From Terrirubrum flagellatum (GTDB taxonomy: Bacteria; Pseudomonadota; Alphaproteobacteria; Rhizobiales; Beijerinckiaceae): a stretch of 64,000 nucleotides of DNA. Under the pieces are notes generated by a model. The model saw only the letters and a program-made list of their open reading frames with translations, was not told the origin of the DNA and did no database searches. The stretch spans positions 4,887,501-4,951,500 of the forward strand of contig NZ_CP091851.1 in NCBI RefSeq assembly GCF_022059845.1, given 5' to 3'. Positions 56,664-64,000 of the stretch are shown here, one piece after another. The position numbers and the translations under genes were made by a program. The stretch's first letter is position 1. The number at the start of each line of letters is the position of its first letter.

Positions 56664-57128
56664 ATGCATGAGCTTGACCGGGCCGACAAGGCCCTGCTGG
56701 CGGCCCTCCAGGAAGACGGGCGGATGTCGCTGACCGACCTCGCCCAGAAGGTCGGCCTGTCGCCGACGGCGACCACCGAGCGGTTCAAACGGCTGCAGCG
56801 CGACGGCTTCATCACCGGCTTCAAGGCGCTGCTCGATCCAAAGCTGCTCGGCCGCGGCTTCCTCGTCTTCGTCGAGGTGCTGCTCGACAAGACCACGCCT
56901 GACATCATCGACCGTTTCAAGGAGGCGGCCAAGCGCACGCCGGAGATTCTCGAATGCCATCTCGTCGCCGGCGGCTTCGACTATCTCATCAAGACGCGGC
57001 TCGCCGACATGGAGGCCTATCGCGTGTTCCTTGGCGACAAGCTCTGGGCGATGCCTGGCGTGAAGGAGACGCGCACCTACGCCGTCATGGAGGAGGTGAA
57101 GAGCGACGGCCCGTTGCCGATCGGGTGA
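56664..57128 (+). CDS. putR: Lrp/AsnC-family regulator, probable activator of putA
   Basis: The 154-residue protein has the Lrp/AsnC layout: an N-terminal HTH (RMSLTDLAQKVGLSPTATTE, residues 20-39) and a C-terminal RAM ligand-binding domain (GFLVFVEVLLD; ECHLVAGGFDYLIKTRLADM). It is divergent from putA, as putR is in Agrobacterium and Rhodobacter, where PutR senses proline and activates putA. The function is inferred from this position. Confidence 0.88.
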   Translation: MHELDRADKALLAALQEDGRMSLTDLAQKVGLSPTATTERFKRLQRDGFITGFKALLDPKLLGRGFLVFVEVLLDKTTPDIIDRFKEAAKRTPEILECHLVAGGFDYLIKTRLADMEAYRVFLGDKLWAMPGVKETRTYAVMEEVKSDGPLPIG

Positions 57129-57134
57129 ACCTTC

Positions 57135-57286
57135 ACCCTCCCCTTGAGGGGGAGGGTCGATCCGAGCGTTCGCGAGGATCGGGGTGGGGTGATCATCGCT
57201 TGGACGCGGTTCGGCTCTCACCCCACCCCGCTCGTCGTCATGCTGCGCATGCCGCCGATCGACCCTCCCCCCTCAAGGGGAGGGTG
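57135..57286. repeat. REP-like inverted repeat
   Basis: ACCCTCCCCTTGAGGGGGAG at the left recurs inverted at the right (CCCTCCCCCCTCAAGGGGAG), each being a hairpin; GGTCGATCC and GATCGACC also pair. It fills the gap between the Lrp gene and the formaldehyde dehydrogenase gene. Confidence 0.75.
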
Positions 57287-57354
57287 GCCGGCCTCTTGCC
57301 TCGCCGCCCCGCGCCGTCGGATGGTCGCGCAACGATTCCAAAATCGAGGACGCC

Positions 57355-58482
<1,128 letters not shown>

Positions 58483-58575
58483 AACTCGCTCGCGCACAGG
58501 CGCGAGAGCGTACGCCGATCGCGGAGGTTGGCGCGAAGCGTGTTTCGCGACGGGCGCGATGTTTCAAAGTTTCGT

Positions 58576-58651
58576 CCCTCTCCCCTCGTGGGAGAGGGTG
58601 GCTGCCGCGGCGCGATGCGAAGCATCGTCGCGAGGCAGCCGGGAGAGGGGG
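58576..58651. repeat. REP-like repeat, left arm around the DUF559 gene
   Basis: CCCTCTCCCCTCGTGGGAGA, then a second hairpin (GGCTGCC ... GGCAGCC) with an inner palindrome GCGATGCGAAGCATCG. Its reverse complement aligns with the right arm at 59043-59100. Its last bases, GGGAGAGGGGG, serve as the ribosome binding site of the DUF559 gene. Confidence 0.8.
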
Positions 58652-59035
58652 ATGTCCCGCCGCGTCGATACTGAGCATCGCGAGTTTGCGAAGACGCAAC
58701 GGACGACAATGTCCGCTGCGGAAAGGGTAATCTGGAACGCTGTGCGCGCCGGCCGGCTCGACGGGTGGAAATTCAAGCGGCAAATTCCATTCGGGCGTTA
58801 TGTCGTTGATTTCGTCTGTTTCGAAGCGAGACTCATCGTTGAAACTGATGGCCCGATGCATGACAGCGACGATGCGCGTCGGCATGATGCGCGCCGCGAT
58901 GCGTTTCTTCGTTCTGAAGGCTTTTCGGTGTTGCGGTTGCCGAATAATCTTGTGCTTGGCGCGCCCGACATCGCAGCTCAGCGTGTTGTCGAAGCGCTGA
59001 CGGCTTCGCGTTCCCAGTCAAATGCGCAGCTTTGA
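58652..59035 (+). CDS. DUF559 (Vsr-like) endonuclease-type protein
   Basis: The 127-residue protein is a DUF559 domain, related to very-short-patch-repair endonucleases: KTQRTTMSAAERVIWNAVRA, GWKFKRQIPFGRYVVDFVC, then ARLIVETDGPMHDSDDAR with the putative D/E/H active-site residues, and VLRLPNNLVL. A function in cutting DNA is inferred from the fold. It begins exactly after the left REP-like arm and ends seven bases before the right arm, so it looks like cargo of the repeat. Confidence 0.85.
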   Translation: MSRRVDTEHREFAKTQRTTMSAAERVIWNAVRAGRLDGWKFKRQIPFGRYVVDFVCFEARLIVETDGPMHDSDDARRHDARRDAFLRSEGFSVLRLPNNLVLGAPDIAAQRVVEALTASRSQSNAQL

Positions 59036-59042
59036 TTTTGAA

Positions 59043-59100
59043 CCCCCTCTCCCGGCCTTCGCATGACGCGAAGGCCACCCTCTCCCACAAGGGGAGAGGG
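59043..59100. repeat. REP-like repeat, right arm around the DUF559 gene
   Basis: CCCCCTCTCCCGGCCTTCGC and onward to CCACCCTCTCCC and GGGGAGAGGG: two hairpins in the order inverse to the left arm at 58576-58651. Confidence 0.8.
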
Positions 59101-59318
59101 CGCTAATCTCGATGGTTATCGCGCTGCTTCAACTGCGCTCCTTGCATTCCCCGCCATTCTCCCCTATATGCCTGCGATCGAATTCTGGTCGACCGATTTG
59201 GCCGACGCGCGCAATCAGCCCGCGGCCCGTTCATCTCCTCCTCTTCGAAATCGATCTGCTCAACCGGCGCTCAATCGTGAGCGTGGGAATGAGCCTCTAC
59301 GTGTGAAAGACTATCTCA

Positions 59319-59531
59319 ATGCAAACCGGAACCGTGAAATGGTTCAACCCGACCAAGGGTTTTGGATTCATCCAGCCTGACGCCGGCGACAAGGACGTGT
59401 TCGTCCATATCAGCGCTGTCGAGCGCTCGGGCCTCGGCGATCTGCGCGAGGGCCAGAAGGTCAGCTACGACCTCGTCGCGGACAAGCGTTCGGGCAAGGT
59501 GTCGGCCGACAATCTCAAGGCTGCTGCGTAA
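59319..59531 (+). CDS. cspA: Cold-shock protein
   Basis: The 70-residue protein is a single cold-shock domain, with RNP1 KGFGFIQP and RNP2 DVFVHISAV, and the start [16 protein letters not shown]. It binds single-stranded RNA/DNA and acts as an RNA chaperone. The gap upstream (59101-59318) is long enough for the structured 5' leader that such genes often have. A terminator lies 75 bases downstream. Confidence 0.96.
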   Translation: MQTGTVKWFNPTKGFGFIQPDAGDKDVFVHISAVERSGLGDLREGQKVSYDLVADKRSGKVSADNLKAAA

Positions 59532-59605
59532 ACGACATCGCGAATTTGCGGATGCGTCGACCACGGATGTACTGGCGACAGGTCGCAAACAGAGCGTTGA
59601 TGAAG

Positions 59606-59637
59606 GGCGGGGAGAAATCCTCGCCTTTTTGTTTTTT
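59606..59637 (+). terminator. Rho-independent terminator downstream of cspA
   Basis: GGCGGGGA, loop GAAA, TCCTCGCC (one G-U pair), then TTTTTGTTTTTT. Together with the upstream GATGAAG it is nearly identical to the terminator at 60496-60526. Confidence 0.9.
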
Positions 59638-59700
59638 GCAATCCGGACGCGGTTCTTTCAACGCGCCGGAGATGAAGCCGCGCTGGCGGCGGGAGCGGGA

Positions 59701-59976
59701 ATGAAGAAGAGCGGTTTCACCTCGTCGGCGCTGTTTCCGGAGTCGAAATGGGGCGCCAAGGCGGAGCCTGACGTCAGCGGGCTCGCCAGCTATCAGGCCG
59801 CCCAAAGGGCGGAGGATGTGAAAACGCAGAAGCTGAAAGCGCTGCGGCTGGCCAAGGAAGCCGCCGAGCGCGCGGCGCTGGCGACAGCGGAAAAGCCCGC
59901 GCCGAAGAAAAAGGCGAAGAAGCAGAGCGAGCCCGAGATTCCCAAGGCGCGGCGCTCTGTCAGTTGGGGTCTCTGA
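59701..59976 (+). CDS. Small basic protein with LRLAKEA tail
   Basis: A 91-residue protein of unknown function; GGGAGCGGGA precedes the ATG. The first 35 residues look like a flexible segment (SSALFPESKWGAKAEPDVSG); the rest is a basic helix with KTQKLKALRLAKEAAE and a lysine-rich end. This tail resembles that of the next gene (KTERLRQLRLAKEAHD), suggesting a common origin. Confidence 0.6.
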   Translation: MKKSGFTSSALFPESKWGAKAEPDVSGLASYQAAQRAEDVKTQKLKALRLAKEAAERAALATAEKPAPKKKAKKQSEPEIPKARRSVSWGL

Positions 59977-60035
59977 ATTGCGGATGTCTTTTCAAAAGCG
60001 TACGCTTGAAAACGCCGGTTTCGCGGGGCGTCGTT

Positions 60036-60452
60036 ATGCCTAAAGACTCCCAGGACGCCGAAAAGCCTTCGAGCGACAGCGAGAATTCGCCGTCGGGCGT
60101 TCGTCTCAGCATCCGCATGCGCGCCGACATGATGCGCGAGATCGATAAATTCATCGATCTGCATGGTGAGCCGAAGCCCAGCCGTTTCGAAGCTGTGCGC
60201 GAGCTTGTCGAGGCGGGCCTCGCAGTCCATCGCCAGAAACGAGCCGCTGCGAAAGCGACCGCCTCAGAGGCGCGCAAGGCCGATTACGCCAAGGCGACCG
60301 CCGATCACGCGAGGGCTTTGCTCGACCAGGACGAGAAGACCGAGCGGCTGCGCCAGCTCAGGCTCGCGAAGGAAGCGCATGATCTCCGGATTGCGTCAGC
60401 CGAGACGGTCCAGCCGAAGAAGCGTGCTGCGAAACCTGCGAAAGACGCCTGA
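60036..60452 (+). CDS. Ribbon-helix-helix-like protein with LRLAKEA tail
   Basis: The 138-residue protein has a segment like a ribbon-helix-helix DNA-binding domain (VRLSIRMRADMMREIDKFID at about residues 22-41, followed by PSRFEAVRELVEAGL), then an Ala/Lys-rich helix, and ends with KTERLRQLRLAKEAHD and a basic C-terminus. The first part would give it DNA binding, the tail is shared with the previous gene. A start at 59964 is possible but extends into non-conserved sequence. Confidence 0.68.
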   Translation: MPKDSQDAEKPSSDSENSPSGVRLSIRMRADMMREIDKFIDLHGEPKPSRFEAVRELVEAGLAVHRQKRAAAKATASEARKADYAKATADHARALLDQDEKTERLRQLRLAKEAHDLRIASAETVQPKKRAAKPAKDA

Positions 60453-60495
60453 GCGGCTTTCGTTTTTCGAGCGCCAGAGAAAGCATCGATGAAGG

Positions 60496-60526
60496 GCGGG
60501 GAGAAATCCTCGCCTTCTTGTTTTTA
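60496..60526 (+). terminator. Rho-independent terminator
   Basis: GGCGGGGA, loop GAAA, TCCTCGCC, then TTCTTGTTTTTA. It is 44 bases after the stop of the ribbon-helix-helix-like gene and almost identical to the terminator at 59606-59637. Confidence 0.9.
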
Positions 60527-60647
60527 GTCCCGTTATTCGCTCGGGCGAGCGTGCGCTCCTCCTCTCACCCCGTGCTCCATCGCACCGCGAAGCCGGCTCA
60601 CCGGTCGCATCCTCTGTTCATCAGGCTTTCCCAGAGGAGACGGCCAG

Positions 60648-61058
60648 ATGACCGGGATCAGAACGCTTTTCGCTTCGGCCGCGCTTTCCGCCTTCGGAAT
60701 TCTTGCGCTTGGCGCCTTCGCCACTCCGGCTCTCGCCGACAATGTCCGCGTCCAGTCCGGCCTCATCTGCGACACGATCGAGCATGCGACGCGCGTCAGC
60801 GAGCTCGTCGAGGGCAACGACTTCGGCCAGGCTATCATCGCGGTCAATCTCGAAGCGGCGAAGCCGGCCGCCTGCGGCTTCATGGCGGTCGCCTACACCG
60901 ACGCCGAGCAGACCCACGACGTCCGCGCCGAGAATGGCGTGCAGCTCTTCCGCATCATCCGCATCACGGTGGTCGGCGTTCCCGGCCCGAATGGTCTCAA
61001 GAAGGTCGCGCCCGTGACCCGCTTCGTGCTCGCGCCGGCGCTCTCCATAGAGGCGTAG
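60648..61058 (+). CDS. Hypothetical exported protein
   Basis: A 136-residue protein with a signal peptide (ASAALSAFGILALGAFATPALA). The mature part holds two cysteines (GLICDTIEHA and AACGFMAVAYTD) that may pair and a beta-rich C-terminal half (QLFRIIRITVVGV). GAGGAGAC lies upstream of the ATG. No family was recognised. Confidence 0.65.
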   Translation: MTGIRTLFASAALSAFGILALGAFATPALADNVRVQSGLICDTIEHATRVSELVEGNDFGQAIIAVNLEAAKPAACGFMAVAYTDAEQTHDVRAENGVQLFRIIRITVVGVPGPNGLKKVAPVTRFVLAPALSIEA

Positions 61059-61073
61059 GCGCGCAAAGCGCCC

Positions 61074-61102
61074 TTGACATTTCTGGACTAAATTCCTATC
61101 AT
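61074..61102 (+). promoter_or_regulatory. Consensus-like sigma-70 promoter
   Basis: TTGACA at 61074-61079, a 17-base spacer, TATCAT at 61097-61102. It is the best -35/-10 pair in the window and faces no protein gene within 1 kb, only a structured stretch. Confidence 0.75.
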
Positions 61103-61108
61103 TGATGG

Positions 61109-61375
61109 TGCCTCTGCTCTTCTCGGGGCCGTCCGGGTCAGGACCGAACGGGAGCAGAGGGCGGACCTGCGGATTTCCGCCACGACCTGGCGGCGGAGAT
61201 TCCCGGGGGCTTCCGACAGCACGCCCGCCTGACACTACGATCAGGCTGTCCGAACGGACCTTAAGCGGGAGACCGCGGAGAGCGTGCGACAGGAGGTTAG
61301 AGAATCCGCGCCGGGAGCGCCGGAAGGCGAAATCCCATCACTCATTTTCGGCCGCGCCTGTCAGGCGCTCCCGGC
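61109..61375 (+). ncRNA. Candidate structured non-coding RNA
   Basis: Downstream of the strong promoter lie several perfect stems: CCTCTGCTC (61111-61119) with GAGCAGAGG (61152-61160); CCGCCA (61177-61182) with TGGCGG (61188-61193); and GCCGGGAGCGCC (61310-61321) with GGCGCTCCCGGC (61364-61375). There is no convincing open frame. The 3' end is not defined, as no T-tract follows. The RNA family is not recognised. Confidence 0.38.
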
Positions 61376-61498
61376 CTCCCTTGGAGGCAAGGATGAAGGG
61401 AAGAGAGCAAAGCTGAGAGGGTTTCAGAGCCACGCGCGAGCGTGAGGCGACGATGCTGCGCATCGCGCTGATTTCGCGCGTCCATCTTTACGCGCCTT

Positions 61499-61653
61499 CC
61501 CTCTCCCCCTGCGGGAGAGGGTGTCGCCGCGGCGCGATGCGAAGCATCGTCGCGAGGCGACGGGTGAGGGGGAAGCATCTCGCATCGAGATTCCCCCTCA
61601 TCCGTCGCTGCGCCAAGCGCAGCGACACCTTCTCCCGCGAGGGGAGAAGGGGG
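61499..61653. repeat. Inverted REP-like pair lacking a gene
   Basis: The left arm (61499-61573) has CCCTCTCCCCCTGCGGGAGA and GCGATGCGAAGCATCG, as at 58576. The right arm (61591-61653) ends CACCTTCTCCCGCGAGGGGA. Only about 17 bases separate the arms, in contrast to 391 bases with the DUF559 gene at 58652. Confidence 0.8.
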
Positions 61654-61664
61654 CCGCGAGGTAC

Positions 61665-61775
61665 GGCAAAGACCCCGGTCTCCATTCCGCTCGGCTCCCG
61701 CCTTCGCGAGGCAAAAGCTTCGCTTCGGCGTGGCAAGTCGCCTCACTCCACGGAACCGGTGACGGACGCAGCATG
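61665..61775. repeat. Partial palindromic element
   Basis: It shares ACCCCGGTCTCCATTCCG and ACGGAACCGG-type segments with the element at 9329-9488 (read in reverse complement) and carries a small inner hairpin, CGAGGCAAAAGCTTCGC. It seems to be a degenerate copy. Confidence 0.55.
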
Positions 61776-61845
61776 AGATGATCGCGCTGCCGCAAACGAC
61801 CACCGTTCACAGTCCGGCGCGAACAATGTATGAGCGGCCCCGCGT

Positions 61846-61922
<77 letters not shown>

Positions 61923-62102
61923 TCCTGCCCAAAAATGGGAACGAGATTGCGCGCGTGATATTCGCGGCCTGCGCGTCGATCACGGCTGTATCGCGCCGGC
62001 AAATATCGACAAACCGACTGCAATCCCCCATCGCAGGATGATGCGGATGGCGCGCGGTTTCGCGCCCTCCCGCTCATTGGCTGACGAGAGGGCAGGGCGT
62101 TC

Positions 62103-63437
62103 ATGGGTGTTGTGGTCGACCGCATCGCGACGGATGAAAAGCTTCCTGCGCGCGCCAGCGTCGTCATCATCGGCGGCGGCGTCATCGGCGTCTCGACCGC
62201 GCTGTGGCTGGCGCAGAAGGGCGTCGACGTCGCGCTGTGCGAGAAGGGTTGGATCGCCCATGAACAGTCCTCGCGCAACTGGGGCTGGGTGCGCGTCATG
62301 GGGCGCGATCCCAAGGAGATCCCGCTTGGCGTCGAAAGCCTGCGCATGTGGCGCGACATGGATCGCCTGGTCGAGGGCGACACGGGATTCAAGCAGGCTG
62401 GCATCGTTTATGCCGTCGACACCGAGAAGGAAGTTGAGGCCTATGAGGAATGGCTTGAACATGCGCGGCCGTTCCAGCTCGACTCGCGCCTGCTGAAGCC
62501 GTCCGAAATCGCCGATGTGCTGCCCGGCGTGGCGCGCAAATTCGCCGGCGCGATCTACACGCCAAGCGACGCGCGCGCCGAGCCGCAGAAGGCGGTGCCG
62601 GCGATGGCGGCGAAAGCGCGCAAGCTTGGCGCGACCATCGTCGAGCAATGCGCCGTGCGGGGCGTCGAGACGAAGGCGGGGCGCGTCAGCGGCGTGGTGA
62701 CCGAGAAGGGCGTCATCGCCTGCGATAGCGTCGTGCTCGCCGGCGGCGCCTGGTCGCGCCTGTTCTGCGGCAATTTCGGCGTCGACCTGCCGCAGCTCAA
62801 GGTGCTGGGTTCGGTGATGCGCACCGAGCCGTTGGAAGGGCCGCCAACCACCGCCTGCGGCGGTTCGGACTTTGCGTTCCGCAAGCGCTTCGACGGCGGC
62901 TACAACATCGCCCAACGCAGCGCTTCGGCCGCCGAGATCACGCCGGACAGCTTCCGTCTGTTCACCGACTTTTTCCCGTCGCTCCTCAAACACAGCAAGG
63001 AATTGCGCATCCGCGCCGGCGCGCGGTTCGTCGAGGAATGGAAGACGCCGCGGCGCTGGAAGCTCGACGAAGTTACGCCGTTCGAGAAAACGCGCGTGCT
63101 CGATCCCAAGCCGGCGCAAAACGTGCTCGACGAAGCGAAGCGAAATCTCATCGCCGCGTTCCCCGCCTTCAAGGACATGAAGATCGCCGACTCCTGGGGC
63201 GGCTATGTCGATGCGACGCCGGACGCAGTGCCCGTCATCGGCGAACTTGAAACCCTGCCCGGATTCTTTTTCGCGACGGGATTCTCCGGCCACGGCTTCG
63301 GCATTGGTCCGGGCGCCGGGCGGCTCGTCGCCGACCTCGTCACCGGCGATCCGACCATCGTCGACGCCGCGCCCTACAGCTACAAGCGCTTCGCGCGCAT
63401 GGCGAAGTCGAAGCCGGATTTCACCGCGCGCGCCTGA
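62103..63437 (+). CDS. FAD-dependent oxidoreductase (DAO family)
   Basis: The 444-residue protein has the FAD-binding GGGVIGVSTALWLAQKG at about residues 24-40 and the DAO-family C-terminal segment PVIGELETLPGFFFATGFSG followed by HGFGIGPGAG. It resembles glycine/D-amino-acid or sarcosine-type oxidases; SSRNWGWVRVMGRDPKE near residue 56 is typical of a subgroup. The true substrate is unknown. No linked subunit genes are seen. Confidence 0.88.
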   Translation: MGVVVDRIATDEKLPARASVVIIGGGVIGVSTALWLAQKGVDVALCEKGWIAHEQSSRNWGWVRVMGRDPKEIPLGVESLRMWRDMDRLVEGDTGFKQAGIVYAVDTEKEVEAYEEWLEHARPFQLDSRLLKPSEIADVLPGVARKFAGAIYTPSDARAEPQKAVPAMAAKARKLGATIVEQCAVRGVETKAGRVSGVVTEKGVIACDSVVLAGGAWSRLFCGNFGVDLPQLKVLGSVMRTEPLEGPPTTACGGSDFAFRKRFDGGYNIAQRSASAAEITPDSFRLFTDFFPSLLKHSKELRIRAGARFVEEWKTPRRWKLDEVTPFEKTRVLDPKPAQNVLDEAKRNLIAAFPAFKDMKIADSWGGYVDATPDAVPVIGELETLPGFFFATGFSGHGFGIGPGAGRLVADLVTGDPTIVDAAPYSYKRFARMAKSKPDFTARA

Positions 63438-63506
63438 ACGCCGGGGAGACAAAATTCGGGTCGCGCAGCGATTGTCGCGCGGGCGGCGCGGCCCCATGTT
63501 CCCGGA

Positions 63507-64000
63507 ATGTGGACGCGTCGGCATCGCCTTTTTTTGTGCGCGCCGCTTGCGGCGCTGATCGTCGTGGGCGCCTCCCGCGCGCAGACGGTCGCGACTGTGA
63601 CGCCTCCGCAGCAGGAAGCCACAGCGACCGCCGATCCCTGTCTTGCTCCAGGCGGCGCCGAGGCTGCGATTTCGGAGGTCACCGAGTTCGGCGATCTCAA
63701 ACTGTCGGACGGGCGGCTGGGGCGGTTGGCTGATCTTGATCTCGGCGTCGATTCGATCGCGGCCGGGCGCTGGCCAGCGCATGTCTCGGCGATCCGGCAG
63801 GTTCTTTCCGGCCTTCACGGCAAGGTCGATGAGGCCGGCGCCTTTCCCGATCGCTGGGGACGCCTGCCGCTGCGAATCAGCGTCGTCGCTGAAGGAAATG
63901 CGGCCCGGTCCGCCCATGCACTGCTGGTCGAGAAGGGACTCGCCCGGATATGGCCGCTTGGCGAGCAGGATTCCTGTGCAGGCTCGCTGCTCAAGATCGA
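63507..64000 (+). CDS. Exported thermonuclease-like protein (3' truncated)
   Basis: The frame is open from the ATG at 63507 to the end of the window (164 codons). It starts with a signal peptide (RRHRLFLCAPLAALIVVGAS, cut near SRAQ). The mature part has the order of segments of secreted SNase-type proteins in this group: LSDGRLGRLADLDLGVD, then FPDRWGRLPLRISVV and LLVEKGLARIWPLGEQDSC. The catalytic core cannot be fully judged because the C-terminus is missing. The ribosome binding site is weak. Confidence 0.6.
   Translation, partial: MWTRRHRLFLCAPLAALIVVGASRAQTVATVTPPQQEATATADPCLAPGGAEAAISEVTEFGDLKLSDGRLGRLADLDLGVDSIAAGRWPAHVSAIRQVLSGLHGKVDEAGAFPDRWGRLPLRISVVAEGNAARSAHALLVEKGLARIWPLGEQDSCAGSLLKI

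Noticed and set aside
61109-61230. Signal recognition particle RNA: GTCAGGACCGAACGGGAGCAG-like stretch (split here for length: GTCAGGACC, GAAC, GGGAGCAG).
   Set aside because: The order resembles the SRP apical loop, but the tetraloop is GAAC instead of GGAA, the AGCAG segment is taken up by a perfect 9-bp stem with CCTCTGCTC, and the typical SRP RNA of this order has the canonical GGTCAGGTCCGGAAGG form.
61980-63917. A 645-codon open frame on the minus strand.
   Set aside because: It is antisense to the FAD oxidoreductase gene, which has clear motifs; the frame is rich in Arg/Asp/His as expected from a shadow of GC-rich codons.

Overview
The window is a high-GC chromosomal stretch from an alphaproteobacterium, most likely of the order Hyphomicrobiales (Rhizobiales). 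The evidence is the alphaproteobacterial gene order mdh-sucC-sucD-sucA-sucB-lpd, an F1 ATP synthase cluster atpHAGDC lacking the Fo genes, a type of PutA without a DNA-binding domain next to an Lrp-type regulator, an ECF41 sigma factor, and many small palindromic repeats. The genus cannot be read from this sequence alone. No prophage, insertion sequence, CRISPR array or rRNA operon was seen.

Layout. 1-13.3 kb: a truncated M3 peptidase, an XRE regulator, an NAD-dependent epimerase, an Inh-type lipoprotein, a GNAT acetyltransferase, a macrodomain protein, a GST, three small exported proteins, ZapE, and an ECF41 sigma factor with its carboxymuconolactone decarboxylase partner and a textbook ECF41 promoter. 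13.5-31.3 kb: the TCA-cycle locus (mdh, sucC, sucD, sucA, sucB, lpd), interrupted by small unrelated genes and by a 5.7 kb minus-strand block (SRPBCC, serine hydrolase, lactate permease, HD protein, PhoD). 31.4-36 kb: a membrane protein and a two-gene exopolysaccharide synthase operon (membrane fusion protein plus 7-TM GT2 with PilZ domain), resembling a beta-glucan synthase controlled by c-di-GMP. 36.2-41.6 kb: atpH-A-G, an Ohr peroxidase gene, then atpD-C and a terminator. 41.7-50.8 kb: an exported beta-sandwich protein, a GH19 hydrolase, RidA, truncated haemoglobin, a candidate ADP-ribosyltransferase, nicotinamidase, a LysE exporter with divergent WYL regulator, a MATE exporter with divergent MarR regulator. 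50.8-57.1 kb: two MerR proteins fused to different C-terminal domains, a duplicated putA 3' end, putA and its Lrp-type regulator. 57.1-64 kb: glutathione-dependent formaldehyde dehydrogenase, REP-like palindromes around a DUF559 endonuclease-like gene, cspA, small basic proteins, a possible structured RNA, tRNA-Arg(CCT), an FAD oxidoreductase and a truncated nuclease-like gene.

How they work together. Most of the window is core energy metabolism: the 2-oxoglutarate dehydrogenase complex, succinyl-CoA synthetase and malate dehydrogenase feed the respiratory chain, and the F1 sector makes ATP. Proline (PutA) and lactate (LctP) supply carbon. The accessory genes are mostly small regulators paired with one divergent target, several with visible operators.

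The most unusual items are: a 454-residue protein with the sequence hallmarks of a cholera/pertussis-type ADP-ribosyltransferase beside a nicotinamidase gene; a DUF559 gene bracketed by inverted REP-like copies, with a gene-less equivalent 2.5 kb away; a MerR-ATPase fusion next to a MerR-DUF3471 fusion; and a roughly 145 bp direct repeat of the putA 3' end flanking the second MerR gene.
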